Source: Edolisoma coerulescens (taxonomy: Eukaryota; Chordata; Aves; Passeriformes; Campephagidae). From it: a stretch of DNA of 64,000 nucleotides. Positions 23,785 to 36,612 of the stretch are shown here, one piece after another; within the stretch, counting starts at the first letter, position 1; every line of letters starts with the position of its first letter. A program made the position numbers and the translations under genes. The stretch lies in assembly GCA_013397115.1 (NCBI GenBank), contig VWZW01002576.1, positions 2,071,897-2,135,896 of the forward strand, given 5' to 3'. The notes beneath the pieces were generated by a model that was not told the origin of the DNA, did no database searches, and was given only the letters and a program-made list of their open reading frames with translations.

Positions 23785-23810
23785 TGTCAAAGTTTGCTGT
23801 CAAAGTTTGC
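23785..23810. repeat. 13-bp tandem duplication
   Basis: TGTCAAAGTTTGC occurs twice in direct succession with no differences, consistent with a recent slippage event. Confidence 0.85.
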
Positions 23811-25630
23811 TTTCCAACACAACTTTTCACATATGTATTATGAAATTATTAATCTACTTAGCAGTGCTTATTTTTACATTGTTTGTTTTATTGAAAAGGA
23901 TCTTGGGTGAAGGCACAGCATTGAAGAATTTTGTGCTTGGTGATATTAGATGTTTAACTAGCTCTTAAAATGTTGAAAAGAGAACAATTTAAGAACAAGC
24001 CAACCAGCCTCCTTCCCCAAAATATGTTTCTCTTCTGCCTCTGGGAAGTTGTGTGGTTTCATGCAAGAGGATCAAGACAAGCACCTGAAATGAAGTGCAA
24101 TATATATCACTTTCAGATGTAGTTTGAGATGTTGTCGAGGCCCATCACTAAAATATCGTTCAGCCCATCAAAATGCTTCTTTGACAGACACAGGACTTTT
24201 TGAAGAAAGCTTTTAGAGCTTACGTATTGCCAGCAGCTAAATGTTTTAATCTGAGGTTTAAAAAGACTAACAGGAGAAAGCTACGTGAGAAAGTCTTGGA
24301 TAAAGCAGCCTCATTACCTGGTAGGTTTAATTTAAAGGTTGTACTTCCAATACTGTTTGCAATATTCTGGGACTGTGAAATGCATGTTTGCTCAGAAATT
24401 TTGTAATAATACTTCTATGTGCTTTTTGTGTGTAGAGGATTTTACATATGCCAGCATTGGATTTTGCTTCTTGGATTATTACTGATGTTTCTTATGGCCA
24501 AATAAGATGGCCAAATTCTAGTTTACTTTAAAAAAAAAAAAAGTTTGGCAAAGGACAGAATTTTAGATAATGTTGAGCACCTGTATCCTCTTTAAACAAG
24601 CAACGTTATGTCTAAAAGTATTAAAATTCTAGTCTTTATATTGTAGAAAAATAGATCATAATAAATAGTTACACCCTGGCATTTTGAATGGCAACCCACA
24701 CCTGAATTCCAAACAAGTTTTAGTTAAAAATATGGGTTTTAAGCCACAGTGACATCAATTGTCTTCTTTCTCCTCATACATTCAAAAAATGAAGCTTAGC
24801 AGGTTGGTTTGTTAGGTAGATGAAAGAGAGAATATTTCACTTCTACCCACATGATTTGTACCTCAGCATTGCAGATCCCGAAGATTTTATATAAATCTAA
24901 GTATCTATGTGTATGAGAATAAAAAGCAGAAGAAAATGAGAGATAGTAGGAAAGAGATATGTAGTTTTTCACCCCTGATTAGCTTCATTTTTTCTTTCTT
25001 GAATACAGGATGGAAAGAAAAGCCCTTTCTTTGGGATTTAGGAAATGAACGATTATCTAACTTTTTATAAAGGAAAAGTTTTTAAACCAAAAAATTTGAA
25101 GGCTTTGCTGAATCTCTCCTGACAGAGTCCTACATTTCTTCCAGTATTTAGCCTCAAATTTATAAAATGACTATGCAAAAAGAAATTGTAATTTTATTTC
25201 CTCCTTAGGCTGGTTGCAAAAATTTGTGATTTAAAACAGTTAAACAGTTCGGTCTGGCAAAACTAAGATTTCTATGATCGCATCCTTACTTGGACTTTCT
25301 TGATGAATCTCCATATTTATGTATTATAAAAGGAAAACATTATTTATACAAAAGCTAATCTTGCTCCAGTGCTACATACTGACACTAGTGCTTGGGAGCT
25401 ACTTTTATCTGTTGTCTCTTTGGGTAATCCCTGGTTTTTTGCAGGTTCTAGGAGAGAATCTGTTTTGGATCTCACATTATTAAAGCAATTTCAAGTGAGC
25501 CTGGATAGTGGTGCAATAACTTGGTGAGCTGTTTGTGAGGTGAGAGTAAGAAACAGGATGCAGAGGCTGTGGGTCCTCCAGCATGAGACCTGGAGGACCT
25601 TGTCACACAATTCTGTGTGGCATGGGAAGG

Positions 25631-25683
25631 GGTTTTCCTGGCAAAAGCAGGGAAATGGCAAATGGTTTTCCTGGCAAAAGCAG
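25631..25683. repeat. 20-bp direct repeat, period 33
   Basis: GGTTTTCCTGGCAAAAGCAG occurs at 25631-25650 and exactly again at 25664-25683. The spacer GGAAATGGCAAAT partly resembles the bases before the first copy, so the event is probably a 33-bp tandem duplication. The frame at 25540-25767 reads through it only because 33 is a multiple of three. Confidence 0.85.
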
Positions 25684-28440
25684 ACTTCACTTCTAAAACT
25701 GCTTTTGTGTAAAATCTATTTTTCTCCTTCACTTCAAAATAATTTTCTCGCTTTGAATATTTCTTAATTCATTTGTTTGAAAAGTAGAATTAACTTTAGA
25801 AAACAATAAAAAATAAAGCTATAGGAAGTTTCTGAGTTGATTAACAATGGGAAAACGTATTGACTTTCAAATATTTAGCTATTCCTCCCTTTTTCCCCGA
25901 GGAAAAAATATCAGTAAAGGCATCAGTCAGGATAAGAAGAAATGTTCAGAAAGGTCTGAAATGAATTTAATTCAAAGTGGTTAGGAGGAAAATGCTCCTT
26001 TATGTTAAAACATATCTTCTGTAAAATCATCTTAGCAGGACATACGATGAAATTCCTTGTAGATCATTTTTTTACTTTGGGCTAAAATGGTGAAAAATGT
26101 GCAGTAGAGAAGAAGAGTTCTTTGGTGTCAGGACCCAGACCAAAGGTCTTATGGCCTTGGCAAGATTCTACATAATGTTCCTCAGAAAAGTTACTTCCCC
26201 CTGCTCTTTTTTGTCTAATCCAAAATAGATGACACCAACAAAGCAGCGTGCTGTGCCCTAAACTTTGTGTTCTTGCCACCTACCCAGGTAGGCATATTTT
26301 ATTTTCAGTTCCCTTCATTTTACTTCTTAGAGATTCACTCAGGAGACACCGTTAATGTTGACGAAGAGCCTGGTGTCACCGAGCTCATGCCGATAAAGAC
26401 AGAAGAGAGACGGGCTGTTCTGAGGCTTGTTTGAAGATTAAATACATCTCACATCTAGACTGGGAGGTTTTGACTTTGAAACCATGAGAAGGTGCAGTGA
26501 CTCAATGTGAATCAGAGATAAGGCAGTCATAGCTGCCTTCCAGCATTAATGAGCGTTGATCTAGGATGCTCTTACACAAACATTTGCCTGTTTCCAATGA
26601 AAATTAGGTTCTTCAAACGATTGCAGTTACAGAAATAATATTTGGAGCAAGAAGGTCTTAGTGTTATTCACACTCCATGGACATCATGTCATCTTTTACC
26701 TGTCAAAATCCAACTGGCATCCAAAGTGAAGAACTGATTTGATTTGTTTGAAAAGCAAGTAGAGATTGCAGTAAAACATCCAGTGAAAATCAGCACAGGT
26801 GCAGTGCTGTTTTATTTTCACCATCTGCCTTATTAAATTCACAACATCTTTTGTCTCTATCTATGAATCAAAAACTGGAGATAAAGACTCCCAACTTTTC
26901 TTGGTATGAGCCAGAAAAAATAATCTCATTTGTTTTGCTGCCTACAGATGATTCAGTGAATACTGAGCTTCGAGGGCAGGGTGTCAGATCAAAAAAGAGA
27001 AATAAAAATCAAATTCTCCTTTACTGACAGCCACTTTGCACACACAGTGCTAGGTGATATCAGAGTGATAATTCTGCACACCAGATGCTGTAGTGAGGGG
27101 CTGGCCCAACCAGCCTTTTCCACTGTGGACTCAGTCCAAACACCACCCATGTCGATGCTGTCAGACACAGTCGGGTTTCATGGATTGATATGCAATTCCT
27201 TGCTATTTCAAAGAATAAGCAATTTGAGCGAAAGTTCCTGCTGTTCCTAATTATCCTTCAAGATTCAAGTCCTCCCTGACAAGAGAACTTTTTCAACACT
27301 TTTCAGTGTTGCTCAGCATTCCTTAGAGCAAACGAAGCCGTACGTACAGCCTTGTTTTGTCGCTGTTTTTGTTGTGCCCAGCAGAACTCTGTGTGACATT
27401 CCTTCATTTTACATGAATTCTGGGGTCGATGCTTGTTTGCTCTACACAAAAACAGTTTCTTAGAATAAAAAGGTATTTAAGCATGTAATATTTCTCCTTT
27501 AGCTGCGTCTAACTAATTGTGACAGCCTTGGAAGTAGCTGTCAAATTTCTTTGTTTACATTTGTTTATTGTCTTCAGATTGCAATCTCTCCTCCTCCCTT
27601 GCTGCTGTGACAAGTTCATTACAGGATCCCACCCAGCTTTTCAGTGTCAGCCAGGCATCCCACGCTTACTCTGCGCTCAAGGGAACATCTCCTTGGCCAG
27701 CCTAAGCCTTTGTGGAACAGTCTTACAGAATTCTAAACAGGTCCCAAGGTCTGTGTAAATACTCATATCTATTAGGGCTCTATTCCTGGAATGATCCAGA
27801 CAGGCATTTATGTATTCAAGGTAAATTCCATACAGTTAACACAGCTAAAGTATTGAAGTTTCCTTGTGGTTTCATTTAGTTTTCTCCAAGGGTTCATCAG
27901 CTGGTAAGGGGGCAAAGCTGAACATGATGTGAAAATGATAAATGACTACTTCCAAACGTGGGGTACTTATTTGTAAGCATTTTATTGTAGGATTGTGTGG
28001 CATAATTTGAAATTATTATTTTATTCAATACCTGAAATTTGAATTGCATTGTTTTACAGTTTTGTTAACCAAAATTATTAATAATACATCAAATGAAAGG
28101 ATGAAAAACTCTATTTGTCTTTTTTTGTCAACCCACCATGTACTATTGGAATACTGTCTTCTTTTAAAGAACTTTTAATCACTTATCTTATGCTTACGAT
28201 TTCTATTTCACACCTTTACTTGAACATTTCCTCTTTTTTCAAACACAAATTTATTTTGAAAGATATTTTTCCATAGGAGGGAAAAAGAAAAGAAGGTGGG
28301 GGGGTGAGCAAATCTTAGGTCCCATGTCAAAACTCCATTTTGTAATGATCTGTTACTTCTCAGCGCTTCACTTTTCTGCAGGGGTTTGCAATATGCACCT
28401 GTGCAAGGAACAACACACCGTAATTTTTCTTCCTTAATTT

Positions 28441-28472
28441 CCCTGTAGGTCCCCTCAAACCCTGTAGGTCCC
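28441..28472. repeat. 13-bp direct repeat, period 19
   Basis: CCCTGTAGGTCCC occurs at 28441-28453 and 28460-28472, separated by six bases. Confidence 0.75.
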
Positions 28473-29600
28473 TTTTTGCAGGGATAATCAGTTTTCAGTG
28501 GCCTCTCCTATGCTTATGAATGCAATGCTCTTAATGAGGATGCTGAGTCCCTTGAATAAGGAGATGGGCACGTGAGTAAAATATGCACTGCCCACACTGT
28601 ACCTAAACCAACTACAGCACCATGGTCTAACACACAAGACTATGTAGTGTTTGTAGTATGGCAGATAATAAAAAGAAATATGGAAAAGCTGTCAAAATTA
28701 GGAATAACTTAGTTTGCACCAGTACGAGGCCGAGAGTTGCATAAGGTAACATCCACGTGATGGGGGTGTTCTGGGTGGTGGGCTTTGAAAAAGAATAAGA
28801 ATTTCCATAGGGAAAGGGAAGACTTTTATCTCCAGGATAAAAAACCAATTCTTTGAAATTTGCCTTGAAAATACAAAAAAAAAGCCATGATGATGATCAT
28901 AAATTCGTAAATCCTTATGTGAGAAGGCTTTCCCTCAGATCTGAGGGAGGGCTTCTTATAATTTATACAATTTGTAAAAAGAATGTCAAAATGAGAAGCC
29001 TGACTTGGAGCACATTTATCTTAATTTTACCTGTCTAGAAATTTAACCAAGTGAAAATGAAATAGTTTCTGGTTTTCATAATCTCATTTATTTTATTACG
29101 TGTTACAGCAGAGAAATATATCCTGTGATTAAAATTTTGAGAAAAAAATCATGCTTGTATTTAGGCACCTGCACAAGTTTTGCAAACATTGAGCTCCTGC
29201 TAGATTCCATCCACCTTGGAGACATGGGTAAAATTACCTTTATTTTGTTGTAAATTCTTTCAGTTTCAGTACAGAACAACGCAACTATGAAAAATGAATA
29301 GGTGATGCAGAGGAGAAGCAAGTATAACAGATCTGTCTGGAATATGGAATGTAGCCCCCAACCATCTGTCTTTTGCTTACACCTAATTTTTAATACTACT
29401 GTTAAATGAAAAATATTGAATAAGTTATCAACAGATAAGTAGAGATTGCAGAAGTGGGCCTTGTGATTAGGTAGAATCAAAATCATAACCTTATTTGGAA
29501 GGTTCTTAAAGAGAATATAAATTGCACAAAAGTAACTTTAAAAAAACAAAACTTTTACTAGTTTTGTGGATTTATTTGCTTTTTGGTTGTTTGAGATTAA

Positions 29601-29640
29601 GGTTTTGTTTGTTTGATTTTGTTTTGTTTTGTTTTTTTTA
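29601..29640. repeat. (GTTTT)n-like low-complexity run
   Basis: Consecutive GTTTT and GTTT units with one GATTTT interruption, ending in an eight-base T run. This is an imperfect pentanucleotide microsatellite. Confidence 0.75.
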
Positions 29641-30165
29641 AATCATCAGTGTCCACATCTTGATTTAAGTTTCCTCAGTGTAAATCCTCATGAGATGTTG
29701 ACTAAAACTGTAATACTCTAGACTTTGCTATTGCTGTTCTATCTCACTAAAATCTGTGGAATCACTCCAGATGGGAACAGCTGCAACCAAATTCTTGTTC
29801 CCTATAATTTAGCTTAACTGGAGAACAAAGCTTTTTTTTTTTATGAGAAAGTCTTTAAAGTGTAGTTAGATATTAAGAAAAATTTTATTTGACTTTTCTT
29901 TTTGAATTCTATTCCTTTGTCATTTAATGTGGAATTCTGCTGTCCAATATGAGTTCTATGAGAAAAAAAAGCCTGGTTTTGTTTTGCTCTTTTTATCTGT
30001 TATCTACTTTAGATGTGATGAATCTATTTAACAAAAACATTTTTGACTTATGTCTTGATTTTGGTTTTGGCTTAATAGCTGGAGAATTTGGATCTTCAGA
30101 TGGTCTTTGAAATTATCATACATTTGATAACAGTAGTTGCATTTTTTGGTTTGTAATATTAGATA

Positions 30166-30197
30166 TTAGCATATATTAACGTTAGCATATATTAACA
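30166..30197. repeat. 16-bp tandem duplication
   Basis: TTAGCATATATTAAC followed by G is repeated at once as the same 15 bases followed by A. Only the last base differs. Confidence 0.8.
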
Positions 30198-31475
30198 TTA
30201 CTCTTCCTTAGATATTAACTTTTAATGTATAAGAAGCAGTTCCTTATATTATTAAAGTAATAAACAGCTTAGAGAAAAACTCAAATTGTTGAACAAACTA
30301 GAATAGAACAATTTTTGAGACTGAAGAAATTAGTTTTTGGTTTTTGTGTTGTTTAATGTTTCTCTGCTCTAGGTTTAACACTGCAAGGCAAAATGCCTTC
30401 ACTGGTCAAAGCTAGAATTAAATAAATTAATAAAGCAAACTATTCATGTGAAAGAGAAGGTTATTAATAAATGACAGATTCCTGAAAGGAATTCGGCTTT
30501 CTGCCCTCACTGAGACACGTGAGTTTAATAAAGTAAGAAATATTGTAGGACAGCACCATTAGGAATCAGCTTTTTCTGAAGGAGGAAAAGTTAATGAGTC
30601 CTGAAGGCCAAAAACTTAATTTGTTTGTAACAAAGAAAGAGCAGTTTAATGGTCAAATTTTTGACTGGAGAAGAAGCTTGAACTTGATCTTGGCAGGAGT
30701 GAGAGTTTGTAAGGGGTTACAGTGTGTTTGCAGTTTAAGGTTATTAATTCAGATAATGTGACCAAAGTCGGTGTCTCACAGAGTTTCTTGACAGCTCTGA
30801 GAGCAGAAAGAGAAATCTTGTGACTGTGTCTGTAGAGATGCCTGCAGCAGTGCCAGGAGTGTGTCCAGAGACACTGCCCTGCCCTTTGCAATAAAATCTC
30901 CTCCTTTTTCAGGGAAGATGAAGTCTCCAGAGACCTTCCTGAAGCGTTTTAACTTTTTCTCCTCTAACTGATTAATGCGAACTAAAATCTTTCAAGATTC
31001 AAACCTGATTACATTTGCATATTTGGGGAGAGAGTGGTGGAGCTACCACGAGGTGCATCTCTGAATTCGGATGGATTATGCTCCTAGGTGTCACTTTCTG
31101 ATGAAATGCCAATACAAGCACATTTGTCAGATGACAGTCTCAAAAATTTAGTCATAAATGATTTTTTGGAGACTCGATATCTAGCAGGCAAACTCATTAC
31201 ATTTCAGGTTAACCCCTTGAGAAATACAAAATTATCTTGAAAGCTATGAAGAAACCCTCAAGAGATGTCTTTGCACCAGAACAAACTACATCTTAAAGAA
31301 ATCTAAAATAAACACTTGAGTTTTTAGTCAACAAACCTGCAAAAAGAGTTTCTGTCAACATTAATTTTCTGAAATGAGACTACAACAGATAATTTTGGTA
31401 AGGCAGGTTACAAAAATTCAAGTGTTCCAGTGGGTCCAAAAGCTAGTCTAATATCCTGTGCCTCTGTAAATCCAG

Positions 31476-31491
31476 AAAAAAAAAAAAAAAA
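31476..31491. repeat. 16-base poly-A run
   Basis: An uninterrupted A run. No retroposed gene or SINE is recognisable upstream. Confidence 0.85.
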
Positions 31492-32004
31492 GTCAATATA
31501 TATTTTGAATGAATACCTCCCCAAATTTCTCTGCTTATTCTGTCTTGAAAAAGAAAGACTTTTAAAAGCATTTCATGTAAAAAATAACAGAAGAAAATAC
31601 TTCATTCCACACACAAAAAAGGAGAAAAAATTACCTTCTAAAATGATAAACCAAGTTTCAAGGTTTGCCTATTTCAGTCTACCACCTCCAACTTTTCACA
31701 TCATAGACAGCAGTACTGTCAGTGGAAGGTTAATTTGAAATTTGTCTTTTTCAAGCTCATTTTGAAACAACCTTAAGTTATTTTGGTAATCCATTGTGAT
31801 TGTTGAAAATTAAAATATCCTTGGCTTGCAGGTTCTCCATTTTTCATTAATCTCTTATTTCCAATAGGACATCTGAGTAAATAACATGTTATTTCCATTT
31901 TATTAAGACATATTCTGTGAATCCATCATTTGCTGCTATTCAGCTCTATGAAATGCTGTGGATATAATAGCATCCACTATCCATTTTCTAGTTCATTTAC
32001 TTAG

Positions 32005-32018
32005 ACACACACACACAC
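32005..32018. repeat. (AC)7 microsatellite
   Basis: Seven AC dinucleotides in a row; short and probably stable. Confidence 0.8.
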
Positions 32019-33818
32019 TCCATATCATTTCGGAGGAAACCCAAACATGCTTTTTACCATTTGTGGCTAAGCATCAGTAGTCCAAATTATTGTTTCGCAA
32101 ATACTCACTGTTGCCATTATTGTGTTTCTCTAGTCACCTTCCTTGACTTGCAAGCTTCTCTCACAGTAAAAGATATTTCAGATGGTTTTATTACGTGCCA
32201 CCTCCATTTGCATCACCTATACAACACGTTCTTCATGCAGAAAGTGGAAGCTACTTTTATCATTCAAAATCATGAATGCAGCTATAGGCCAGAGCCATCA
32301 GAGACTGTACAGACTGCAGAAAATATTGTCTTTTTGTGGTAGTCAGTTGCCTGTTATTCACAGAAGATTTACTGCAGTTAAAGAAAAAGCTCTTCAGGAT
32401 AACCTTTAAAGTGCTGTTTCCACAAAAGATGACTTGAATTCTTACTAAGTGCTCCAGCAGTGGAAAAAAACAGGAAGGGAGGTTTTGAATCATGGGCCTT
32501 TATGCCCGTGACACATTACCTTCCAGATATCACCATTCACACTTCAATCTGTCAAACAGCACCGTGGGGAATGCAGGCTAATGCAGTCATCTCCTGCTAA
32601 GGACATCATATCAATGATTTTATCCTGTCATGCACCCAAAAGAGAAATATGGTTAAAGATAACCTCTGGACACTCACCATGGAGGTGGATTATGAAAGGC
32701 GAGTGCTGAAACACTGTGTGAGACTCCTATTGAATACATTCTTTCCTGCTAAAATAGCTTAAGGCTGGATGGATTTGTTACCAAAATGGAGTTAAACGGG
32801 AGTTAAAACAATGTACAGACAAGGTCGTCTTGTTGAAACTGCAGGAATGCCTGGACCTACAATATAGGTGTGAGGTCTGCAGTTAAATCTTGATAGTTTT
32901 GAACATTACCACCAGGAATGATCAGCCCCTATTGTATGAAAAGCAGTTTTGCAATTGAAGGTAAGTTTCAAGAGTGACTATCAAGGATCTCTATAGCTGC
33001 TTTTGTTGGGTTAACATCTACTGAATTTTAATCTGGAAAGAGGAACTCAGCTAAACCATTTCAGCAGAAGGTAATGGAGACACTGGGTCAGACTTTCTGT
33101 TCTGCTCCAGATGGTTTTTAACAGTTAAACAAAATATATTTGAAATGAAGTCCTTTCACCTGCTAACCAGGGGTTTTTTTTGGAGGGGTGCTTGGTTTTC
33201 AGGTGGAGTTTGCTGTTGAATCATGAACTACTCCATTCATAGCTGAACAAAGTTTTGTCATTAAATATTGGGTTTTCAGCAGTTGAGAATCCATGTTGTG
33301 CTGCTCTATGGATGGCTAACAATGGGATAGAGCAATTCTTAGTTGGTCTAAGAAAAGCAGGCCCGTGGAGTTTAGCATATCTGTGTTTCCACGGTCTGTT
33401 ATAACTCCTTCTTCTCCATATCCTCAGTAACATTTTAATCTTTTTTTCAGTTCCAGCAGAAGACACAGGCAAAATATAGCTTTATTCAAGGTTTTTGAAA
33501 ATAAATTGTTGGGCAGGAAAATGCACAGTATCAGTGTTGAAACGTGAAAAATAATAGCAGATAGTTGTTGCAGTATGGTACATACTTCCCTAGGGAAGAA
33601 AGCATTTCTCAAATGTACCAAGAGCTTTGAAAACTCTTACCATAAGTTTACCCATCAGCGCTAGTACTCATGAGACCTAAAAACAATGGAAGCAGACTTC
33701 CTTAGCTGTGGTGTTTGACAACTGCTTCTTTGCCTCTAGATTTCCCATGGGAATCAGGTCAATTGAGTAGTGACAAGCTAATTATGGTGTGATATCTAGC
33801 TGTTTTATCTTCATGATT

Positions 33819-34199
33819 TCAGTTCAATTCCCTAGTGGAGGCATTTACATCATGAGGAACCCAGCACTGCAGGAGAGCACATTGCAAACCAGAGGCTTTC
33901 ACTGTGAAGAACTTCCTTTTCGAAAAAAAGAGATTAAAAACTTTGGCAAAACTGCCGCACTTCAAACCCTCATCCACTTCCGCTGGTAGACGCACAACTT
34001 CTCTGACCTTCTGCAGGTAATAATTTGCCTTGAAGGCTTCCAGCTCAGAGAGAGCTGGCTTCTCTTCTTTCCGAAAGGGAGGGACTGCTTTCATAAGTTT
34101 CCAGCAGGATGACAGAGCAATACATGAAAACAGCCTGCACTCTTTGCTCTGTAGATTAGAGAACTTCCATATATCTTCCTTCACTTTATAAATAGACAT
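33819..34199 (-). other. 126-codon open frame of uncertain status
   Basis: The middle of this minus-strand frame (about residues 44-85) looks more protein-like than most frames here. It is charged, Glu/Lys/Val-rich, includes the stretch ELEAFKANYYLQKVREVV, and has CpGs in codon-like positions. Possible acceptor (TCTAATCTACAG) and donor (CAGAAG before GTCAGA) sites lie inside it. No family is recognised, the plus strand is also open for 66 codons, and the length is compatible with chance. It could be an exon, a decayed pseudogene, or noncoding. Confidence 0.15.
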
Positions 34200-34257
34200 T
34201 TTTCAAGGATTTTAATGGAGTTTCAAACAGTGTGTCATTTTATTTTATTAAAAAAAA

Positions 34258-34296
34258 CCACACACAACCCAACCCCCTCCCCCCCTCCCTCCCTTC
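34258..34296. repeat. C-rich low-complexity tract
   Basis: CCACACACAACCC is followed by runs of C with T interruptions (CCCCCTCCCCCCC and similar). Its complement is G-rich with several G runs and might form a quadruplex; this is inference only. Confidence 0.6.
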
Positions 34297-34849
34297 AATC
34301 CCTATTTAGGGGTTTTGGGTTGTTTCTAGATAGGTTTCTGATAATGCATTTCATGAGCGGAGTTTTGTGAGTGAATTGTGAGACCCCTTGACTAGAGAGA
34401 CCCCATTGCAAATACCTGATAAACAGCTGACTGCAGACAACTGAATAACCACTTTACCAGAGCAATATGAAGAAAATTAAGCTGACTTCTAGCTAGTGAC
34501 AAATCGTATATTTCTGATTGAAGTCCCATACAACAGAATGGACTCTGTGTCTTTGAAGCTATTTCCTTCAATGTATCTTTAAAGGGTATATTATTAGACT
34601 GTCCTAATGCAAAATGATCAGCTGAAACTAATCTCACTAATGAGGTTCATTTGTTCTTTGACAAAGCAATAAATAGTTTTCTCAAGTAAAAACTTAACTA
34701 ATAGTTGAGCCACATCCTTATAATTAATTTTTTCTCTGGTGGTAGCAAGCATAGAAACAAACAGTAAATTTTTCATTTGTTCATCTCCTCAGAGCAACTG
34801 TTTAGCACAGATATGCTTGATTAATGGATTTAATTTGTTCCCTTCTCCT

Positions 34850-35014
34850 CTAGTCAGTTTTCATATTACACTGGTTATCAGAGGATGGGACAATAATGTG
34901 GCTACTCTCATTGTGCTGTGTTCCATCAGTGTCAGGGCTGCCTTCTAGCTCCGGGTCTGCATCTTTAACCTTTGCAGTCCTCCCAAATCTTTCATCAATC
35001 TGTGTTACAGTCAC
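34850..35014 (-). other. Candidate terminal coding exon, unproven
   Basis: On the minus strand a branch-site-like TGCTGAC, the pyrimidine tract CTTCTGCTTTTCCTTCCCAAG and an acceptor AG lead into an open segment in phase 0. It encodes 54 residues and ends with TAG. The peptide is hydrophilic and acidic, with Asp/Glu/Ser/Thr-rich content such as KDADPELEGSPDTDGT, like the disordered cytoplasmic tail of a membrane or signalling protein. I recognise no family. No good AATAAA was located close downstream on that strand. The plus strand is also open here (34896-35225), which argues for caution. Confidence 0.2.
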
Positions 35015-35924
35015 CTTGGGAAGGAAAAGCAGAAGCACTCAGTCAGCACTTACAGGTAGTAAAGTGTGTCATTATTTCTTACAAAATGCTGGCAGCAGTG
35101 CACCTTTCATTTCCTACAGAAATATGATTTGTGAGATGAGCAACCCTATGGTTAAGAGAGGAAAATGTAAATTAATTGTCTGCTTACTACTTGTATGTTT
35201 TATTTATATTTATGTGTCTGTGTAAATGTATAAATTATGTGGGTTTTCTAATCTCATGGGGTTTATGTATATATACACAGTATATTTTGCTGATTTTAAA
35301 TCTGATTACTATTATATACCTCTATTTTGTGTGCCTGGTTCAAGCAACATCATAAAAAATATGACAGACTTCAAAAACTTCTATTTCACAGTCTTAGTTC
35401 CCTCCTAGCAGAACAGATATAATCAGAGAGACTTGCTAAGGTTATTCCAGGTTTCAGGCTAGAAAAGGGCTGCATAATTACAAGGTGCCATGTTCCTTCA
35501 GTTTCTATTATACTCAAAAGGAGTTTAACCAAATTTAGTGGGAAATATATCACTTCTGTAAACGGCATATTACATGCTTATGTAATAAATCAAGTTTAAA
35601 AGATCATTAAGAACCACTGAAATAAAAACCTGTTTTAGAGTGCCACTGTGGGCACGCATCATATATATTCTTTGAGGATGATGACATGCAACTGGGAAAA
35701 ATAATTGAGGTGAATTTGTAATTTACATTCAGATTTAGTGATTCAGCACACTATATAAATGAGTTATGCACTTTCTGAGATGTCAGATGCATTTCAGTAT
35801 TGGACAGCAGTGCAGATACTTACATTTGTTCTGATTTCAGTAGTGCAGAAATGCTGTAAGAGACAGCCCAGGCCAAAGAAGTTTTACAATATTAGTAGAC
35901 AAGAACAATTACACAGTGAAAAAA

Positions 35925-36010
35925 GAAGAGATGAGGATGAGTTGCCCAAAGTCCCAGAGCAAGCTGGCGTCATAGCCAAGTGTGAGCCTGAGGTCTGGAT
36001 CCTGCTCAGA
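35925..36010 (-). mobile_element. MIR/CORE-SINE-like relic (tentative)
   Basis: The segment GATGAGTTGCCCAAAGTC, then CCAGAGCAAGCTGGCGTCAT, AGCCAAG and GAGGTCTGGATCCTG, parallels the reverse complement of MIR-type SINEs, whose usual order is 'cttgcccaaggtcacacagc', 'agtggcagagccagg', 'aacccaggtct'. Such relics are old and rare in birds. The plus-strand frame at 35759-36064 crosses it. Identification is from memory and needs a profile search. Confidence 0.4.
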
Positions 36011-36576
36011 TGTGTCTGCCTGCATTGTTTCTATTTAAGGGCTTTCTGTCCATGTTATTTCTGACATATTTAGTTTAGGAGGACTGAGAAATACCAAGAT
36101 GCTCACCAGGCGTTTTAAAACTTGTCATATCAGGAGGAAAACCATCTGTTATGCAGAGTTTACCTTAGAAGAACAATATACCCTAAAGCCCTCATTTGTC
36201 AGTGACAATAATGGCCTGACAAATTGTGAAATATTGGTGCAGGATTTTCTCATTCATCAGGATCACGCCATTCATTTTGTCTATTTCAAAATGTGAGTAT
36301 AAATTGATGTATTTATTAATTTTTCTTTTACCTGACCCACTAGAAAGTGAAATTGTGAAATCAAAGTTAAAAACTCCATGATTCATGTTAGATACTTTCT
36401 TACGTTGATGATTTCATTATGATCAAGACATCTGAAGCCAAATGTAAATGAAAAAATTAAAAATATTAAAAAATAGGTGGTTGTCTATTTAACAATGAGA
36501 TCTTTTAGGAACAATTTTGAAACTAATATTGACCAGGGTGATAGTTTTGAAAATTGTCATTCTAGTCCTCGATTTG

Positions 36577-36612
36577 GTGTTTTTTGGTTTTTTGGTTTTT
36601 TGGGTTTTTTTC
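36577..36612. repeat. (GGTTTTTT)n low-complexity run
   Basis: Four GG(G)TTTTTT-type units in succession, an imperfect G/T-rich microsatellite. Confidence 0.75.

Larger units (their letters stand above)
23496..31475. other. Long noncoding stretch
   Basis: No gene can be supported over about 8 kb. Listed separately are small duplications at 23785-23810, 25631-25683, 28441-28472 and 30166-30197, and a GTTTT-rich run at 29601-29640. Sequence around 26330-26600 is less AT-biased and balanced, as many conserved noncoding elements are, but that is only an impression. Open frames are at most 127 codons (29103-29486, minus) without motifs. Confidence 0.55.
31492..36576. other. Noncoding stretch with minus-strand coding-like segments
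   Basis: No gene is established. Items listed separately are a short AC repeat (32005-32018), a minus-strand open frame (33819-34199), a C-rich tract (34258-34296), a minus-strand terminal-exon candidate (34850-35014) and a MIR-like relic (35925-36010). The remainder holds nothing I can identify. Confidence 0.5.
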
